From the NCBI RefSeq assembly GCF_012927045.1, contig NZ_JABBFW010000004.1, positions 124,001 through 188,000 on the forward strand: 64,000 nt of DNA, read 5' to 3'. Both the position numbers and the translations under genes were made by a program. The DNA is from Azohydromonas caseinilytica (GTDB lineage: Bacteria; Pseudomonadota; Gammaproteobacteria; Burkholderiales; Burkholderiaceae_C). The notes beneath the pieces were generated by a model. That model did not search any database. It worked only from the letters and a program-made list of their open reading frames with translations, and was not told the origin of the DNA. The number at the start of each line of letters is the position of its first letter. Position 1 is the stretch's first letter. Shown here in pieces: positions 62,540 through 64,000 of this stretch.

Positions 62540-64000
62540 ATGAGCCTGCCGCTGCCGCTGGACGCGGACGAAGGCCCTGAGCAGCCCCGGGTGCTGCTGG
62601 TGGACGACGACAAGGTGCAGCTCATGCTCACCGGCGCGGCACTGCGCCAGCGCGGCTTTGCCGTGACCGAGGCCGACGGCGGCGCCGCGGCGCTGCGCAT
62701 GCTGACCGAGGTGCCGTTCGACATCGTGGTGCTGGACGCGCTGATGCCCGACATCGACGGTTTCGAGACCTGCCACCGGCTGCGCGCCATCCCGGGCTTC
62801 GAGCACATGCCCGTGCTCATGCTCACCGGGCTCAACGATGATGCCTCCATCAGCCGCGCCTACCAGGCCGGCGCCACTGACTTCTACGTCAAGAGCGGGC
62901 AATGGAGCCTGCTGGCCGGGCGGCTGCAGTACCTGCTGCGCAGCGCCCGCACCCGGCGCGCGCTGGAGCGCAGCCAGGCGCGGCTGGCGCGCGCGCAGGA
63001 CATCGCCCGCATGGGCAGCTTCGACTGGAAGCACCCGGTCGAGGGCCAGCCCGGTGCGCTGCTGCTCTCGCCCGAGGGGCTGCGCGTGTTCGGCTACGCG
63101 CACGGCGACCGGCCGGGCCTGCTGCAGCTGCTGCGCCTGGCCCAGCGCGCCGACCGGGCCGGGCTGCTGCGGCTGCTGCGCGACGTGACGGCGCACGGCA
63201 AGGTGCTGACCACCGACGTGTCGGTGACGCTGCCCGACGGGCGCCCGCGCGTGCTGCACATCGAGGCCGAGCCGGAGTTCAACGAGCATGGCGTGTCCAC
63301 GGGCTATACCGGCATCGTCCAGGACGTGACGGACCGCCGCCAGGCCGAGGACAAGATCCGCCATCTCGCCAATTTCGACGCGCTCACCGGGCTGCCCAAC
63401 CGGCGCCAGCTGCTGTGGCGGGCCGACCGGGCCATCGAGCACGGCCGCCGCCTGGGGCACGCGGCGGCGCTGCTGCTCATCGACCTGGACCGCTTCAAGG
63501 TCATCAACGACACCCTGGGCCATGCCGCCGGCGACGAGCTGCTGGTGGAAGTGGGCCGCCGCCTGAAGGCCTGCGTGCGCCATTGCGACACCGTGCAGGA
63601 AGGCACGCTGGAGGCCGTGGGCTCGCGCTCGCACCGCTCGCTGGAGGCCGTGGGGCGGCTGGGCGGCGACGAGTTCATCGCGCTGCTGCCGGAGGTGCTC
63701 GACGAGAGCGACGCGCAGCGCGTGGCCGACCGCATCCTGGAGGTGATGCGCGAGCCCATCTTCGTCGGCGGCCAGGAGTGCTTCGTCACCGCCAGCGTGG
63801 GCATCGCCATGTACCCGCGCGACGGCGCCACGGTGGCCGACCTGATGCGCAACTCCGACGTGGCGATGTACGCGGTCAAGGCGCAGGGGCGCAACGCCGC
63901 GTCGAGCTACAGCCCCATGCTGGCCGGGCGCGGGCGCGAGAAGCTGGAGCTGGAGAGCGCGCTGCACAAGGCCATTGAGCGCGACGAGCTGGTGATGTAC
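62540..64000 (+). CDS. Response regulator with PAS-like and GGDEF domains, probably followed by EAL (cut by window edge)
   Basis: An open frame of 487 residues to the end of the window. Residues 1-130 are a receiver (VLLVDDDKVQLML, phosphoacceptor in FDIVVLDALMPDIDG, then YVKSG). A PAS/PAC-like segment follows (about 145-265, ending TGYTGIVQDVTDRRQAED). A GGDEF domain runs from about 275 (LANFDALTGLPNRR ... GRLGGDEFIALL ... ASVGIAMYPRDG). The last residues LESALHKAIERDELVMY match the lead-in to an EAL domain. It would make, and perhaps degrade, c-di-GMP, the ligand of the YcgR brake encoded at 30694. An 11-residue in-frame duplication precedes the GGDEF motif. Confidence 0.92.
   Translation, partial: MSLPLPLDADEGPEQPRVLLVDDDKVQLMLTGAALRQRGFAVTEADGGAAALRMLTEVPFDIVVLDALMPDIDGFETCHRLRAIPGFEHMPVLMLTGLNDDASISRAYQAGATDFYVKSGQWSLLAGRLQYLLRSARTRRALERSQARLARAQDIARMGSFDWKHPVEGQPGALLLSPEGLRVFGYAHGDRPGLLQLLRLAQRADRAGLLRLLRDVTAHGKVLTTDVSVTLPDGRPRVLHIEAEPEFNEHGVSTGYTGIVQDVTDRRQAEDKIRHLANFDALTGLPNRRQLLWRADRAIEHGRRLGHAAALLLIDLDRFKVINDTLGHAAGDELLVEVGRRLKACVRHCDTVQEGTLEAVGSRSHRSLEAVGRLGGDEFIALLPEVLDESDAQRVADRILEVMREPIFVGGQECFVTASVGIAMYPRDGATVADLMRNSDVAMYAVKAQGRNAASSYSPMLAGRGREKLELESALHKAIERDELVMY

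Overview
The window is high-GC DNA with dense, mostly ATG-started genes, many of which overlap by an ATGA junction. The gene content is that of a betaproteobacterium: FlhDC as flagellar master regulator together with FlhF, CheZ, YcgR and FliA. I would place it in Burkholderiales, probably near Comamonadaceae; that placement is inference from gene content and style, not from a search. Most of a polar-type flagellar locus is present, interrupted by about 28 kb of secretion and glycosylation genes.

Layout. 1-2712: fliG (cut by the window edge) and fliF leftward, fliE rightward. 2954-14317: one giant gene for a 3787-residue protein made almost entirely of 8-residue repeats with a calcium-loop C-terminus. 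14537-22206: a rightward sugar cluster holding a gene of unknown function, the complete set of enzymes for a CDP-3,6-dideoxyhexose (ascarylose-type pathway), and a family 2 glycosyltransferase. 22376-30623: leftward genes for a type I secretion system (TolC-like, HlyD-like, HlyB/LapB-like), a SPINDLY-type O-GlcNAc transferase and a second glycosyltransferase with TPRs. 30694-34864: ycgR, fliT, fliS, fliD, fliC, all leftward. 35403-39956: flhD, flhC, a frameshifted ORF, motA, motB, cheY, cheZ. 40177-46657: flhB, flhA, flhF, an flhG-like gene, fliA. 46836-49142: a PQQ-type sugar dehydrogenase fusion that does not belong to the flagellar set. 49408-51005: flgN, flgM, flgA leftward. 51141-62009: flgB through flgL rightward. 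62140-64000: an Hpt protein and a response regulator-GGDEF protein that runs off the window.

How it fits together. A FliA (sigma-28) promoter pattern, TCAA or TAAA then 15-16 bases then a GCCGATAA-like box, can be read upstream of fliC, fliD, fliS, motA, flgM, flgG and, notably, the giant repeat gene. The fliS-side operon runs, without a clear terminator, into the glycosyltransferases and the type I exporter. The simplest model is that late flagellar control switches on a giant secreted repeat protein, its exporter and a sugar-modification pathway along with flagellin. Whether the glycan is placed on flagellin, on the Thr/Ser-rich giant protein, or on both cannot be told from sequence.

Other points: four nearly identical 651-bp tandem units inside the giant gene, an FlhG-position protein with no Walker A loop, two REP-like inverted repeats, and a possible pseudogene between flhC and motA.
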